Assembly: GCA_020433785.1 (NCBI GenBank)
Contig: JAGRCC010000811.1
Location: 1-7,063 of the forward strand
Reading direction: 5' to 3'
From: Anaerolineae bacterium
Lineage (GTDB): Bacteria > Chloroflexota > Anaerolineae > 4572-78 > J111
Length of the DNA: 7,063 nt
Shown piece after piece: positions 6,002-7,063 of this stretch (the stretch's first letter is position 1; each line of letters opens with the position of its first letter). Made by a program: the position numbers and the translations under genes. The notes below the pieces were generated by a model, which did no database searches, was not told the DNA's origin, and saw nothing but the letters and a program-made list of their open reading frames with translations.

Positions 6002-6253
6002 TTTGGACCTCTACTTCATTCCTAATTAACACGGTAGAGGTATAACCCTGCGCTTGCCTGGTGAAGGGACAGCAGGGGTATGTCTCTCCTTTTGGCAAAT
6101 AAACATAAGCGAAAGAACTGAACGCTTAAAAAACTTCCCGTGTGTCGCTTGACCCTAGGAAATTGGCTGTACCGGTATTTATGAACTGGAACTTAATTGG
6201 GGTGTCAGATTAATGAAGATGCGCAAGGGTCATCAAGAGCGACCACTTTTCCT
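6002..6253 (-). promoter_or_regulatory. Long structured leader with Shine-Dalgarno hairpin before the surface protein gene
   Basis: On the minus-strand transcript the ribosome binding site AGAGG (plus-strand 6008-6012) lies in the 3' arm of a perfect 8-bp stem (6007-6014 with 6034-6041, 19-base loop). A second hairpin (6046-6051 with 6072-6077, GCAGGG/CCCTGC) lies just upstream. If the promoter at 6260-6288 is used, the leader is about 250 bases, long enough for a regulatory RNA element. I recognised no known riboswitch class. No coding region is seen here. Confidence 0.45.
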
Positions 6254-6259
6254 CTATAC

Positions 6260-6288
6260 ATGATAGCTTGAGACCGGCAAGATTTCAA
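6260..6288 (-). promoter_or_regulatory. Candidate sigma-70-type promoter of the surface protein gene
   Basis: Read on the minus strand, TTGAAA (plus 6283-6288) and TATCAT (plus 6260-6265) are each 5 of 6 matches to the -35 and -10 consensus, with an optimal 17-base spacer. The start would be near 6253. It lies after the repeat at 6380-6518, so the surface protein gene is probably transcribed independently of the cyclic-nucleotide-binding gene upstream. Confidence 0.6.
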
Positions 6289-6379
6289 CTGCAATTTGTC
6301 GAGGACGCGAGCCAACAGATGGTTAGTTTTTTGCCTGGCTGTATTTCTAGTTTAGGCGGCTAGCCCGCCAAATACCAAT

Positions 6380-6518
6380 GTAGGTAGGGTTGAATGGGGC
6401 CATTCGAGCCACCGTTGCCCAAATGGTTGGGTTGAGCCAGCGGTCCAGGGGCTACCACCCGGAATGAAACCCAACGTTTGCTCGCTAGAGGACAAAATTT
6501 TGGCTCAACCCAACCTAC
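6380..6518. repeat. GTTGGGTT-type inverted repeat element, 139 bp
   Basis: The ends GTAGGTAGGGTTGA (6380-6393) and TCAACCCAACCTAC (6505-6518) are inverted repeats matching at 13 of 14 positions. A further copy of the arm, GGTTGGGTTGAGCCA (6425-6439), is a perfect 15-bp inverted match to 6501-6515, and AAACCCAAC (6467-6475) is a fourth partial copy. Motifs of this type (TAGGTTGGGTTGAG...AAACCCAAC) are, from memory, common dispersed repeats in cyanobacteria and Chloroflexota. It sits just downstream of the cyclic-nucleotide-binding gene and could end its transcript, since no classical terminator is present there. Confidence 0.75.
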
Positions 6519-6556
6519 GCTGATTTATTGAACTCAGGTTATTGGTCTCACCTTTT
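6519..6556. other. Short gap between repeat element and cyclic-nucleotide-binding gene
   Basis: A weak 5-bp inverted repeat (GGTCT 6544-6548, AGACC 6559-6563) overlaps the stop codon region of the minus-strand gene. It has no T run in the direction of transcription, so it is not called a terminator. Confidence 0.3.
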
Positions 6557-7027
6557 TTAGACCTGCTGTTGAGCAAAGATATCCATCAGATGTAACCGGG
6601 TGGCCTTGAGCCGGTCGGCAATGAGTTCGGCCAGACGCAGTGAGATCTCAAAGCCGAATTCGTAATCTTTTTGGCAGGCATCGCGCAGTTGGGGAGCGCT
6701 AATGGCCACCGCGCGCATGTTGGTCACAGCTCGACAACTGGCCGTTTTGCGCTTGTTCGGGAAAAAGGACGACCACCCCAGCAGTTGTCCCGGCCCAACG
6801 GTCAGGATCGTCACCCGTCCTTGCCCCGGAATGTGGGTTTCGACCGCCACATGGCCCTGTTCGATGATGTAAAGCACATCGCCTAAATCGCCTTCGCGGT
6901 AAAGGATATCGCCCTCGCGGTAGGTGGCCTGGAAGGCCATGCCCGCCAGTTTTTCCAGATGCGCTGGTTTGAGCGATCGGGTGAATTGCGCGGTTTGCAA
7001 TGTTTTGAGAATGGTTTGTGCATTCAT
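6557..7027 (-). CDS. Stand-alone cyclic-nucleotide-binding-domain protein (Crp-like sensor domain, no HTH)
   Basis: The 156-residue product is essentially one cNMP-binding beta-barrel (about 15-115) followed by a helical end (about 113-150). Visible signatures are EGDLGDVLYIIEQGHVAVE (45-63) and the phosphate-binding-cassette region GPGQLLGWSSFF...NKRKTASCRA (78-100). It is much shorter than Crp/Fnr regulators, and there is no DNA-binding helix-turn-helix, so it is a sensor or adaptor rather than an obvious transcription factor. The usual GE-L and Arg-Thr-Ala cassette residues appear as GQLLG and Lys-Thr-Ala, so cAMP or cGMP binding is doubtful. The GWSS variant recalls a subfamily of single-domain proteins in several phyla. 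The ATG at 7025-7027 has GAGG (plus 7034-7037) six bases upstream. Its promoter lies beyond the window edge, and its partner is unknown. Confidence 0.88.
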   Translation of the reverse strand: MNAQTILKTLQTAQFTRSLKPAHLEKLAGMAFQATYREGDILYREGDLGDVLYIIEQGHVAVETHIPGQGRVTILTVGPGQLLGWSSFFPNKRKTASCRAVTNMRAVAISAPQLRDACQKDYEFGFEISLRLAELIADRLKATRLHLMDIFAQQQV

Positions 7028-7063
7028 AACTTGCCTCGCTTGAAAATAGCCCTCACCCCCAAC

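Noticed and set aside
5871..6098. Minus-strand 75-codon frame upstream of the surface protein gene
   Set aside because: It starts at TTG, overlaps the surface protein N-terminus out of frame, and its product has no protein-like pattern. The AGGAGAG near 6083-6089 is too close to or inside the frame to support it.
7050..7063. CCCTCACCCCCAAC at the window edge as the start of a C-rich dispersed repeat
   Set aside because: It resembles a common intergenic repeat start, but only 14 bases are visible before the sequence ends.

Overview
The window looks like chromosomal DNA from a Chloroflexota bacterium (Anaerolineae/Caldilineae-like). This is inferred from three things: the very long Pro-Thr-Pro tail of the large surface protein, an LPXTG-type sorting signal on a secreted protein, and several short intergenic inverted-repeat families of kinds I recall from such genomes. 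No rRNA, tRNA, CRISPR array or transposase gene is visible.

Layout. Positions 1-55 probably hold the last codons of an upstream plus-strand gene. A 160-bp MITE-like element (63-222) and an AT-rich leader follow. Then comes a plus-strand gene (457-1563) for an exported protein with two copies of one domain, a Met/Asp-rich linker and an LPATGG wall-anchoring signal, closed by a strong intrinsic terminator (1582-1620). A separate extended -10 promoter (1654-1662) drives a GTG-started DUF2235-type alpha/beta hydrolase gene (1717-2721). The gap 2722-2986 holds a 127-bp twin-hairpin repeat and a stray half copy of the first gene's terminator. On the minus strand lies a 1004-residue membrane-anchored surface protein (2987-6001) with an Ig-like region, an SH3b domain, a PA14 domain, four PKD domains and a 223-residue Pro/Thr-rich tail. 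It has its own promoter (6260-6288) and a leader of about 250 nt. A 139-bp GTTGGGTT-type repeat (6380-6518) separates it from a minus-strand stand-alone cyclic-nucleotide-binding-domain protein (6557-7027).

How the parts relate. Each gene appears to be its own transcription unit, so no operon is claimed. Two of the four complete genes encode cell-surface proteins, suggesting an envelope-related neighbourhood. The most unusual shared feature is that both surface-protein genes have a Shine-Dalgarno site that can pair perfectly with an upstream leader segment (10 bp for the first gene, 8 bp for the large one), while the hydrolase gene does not. This suggests translational control by leader structure. 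I saw no complete defence system, biosynthetic cluster or known riboswitch.
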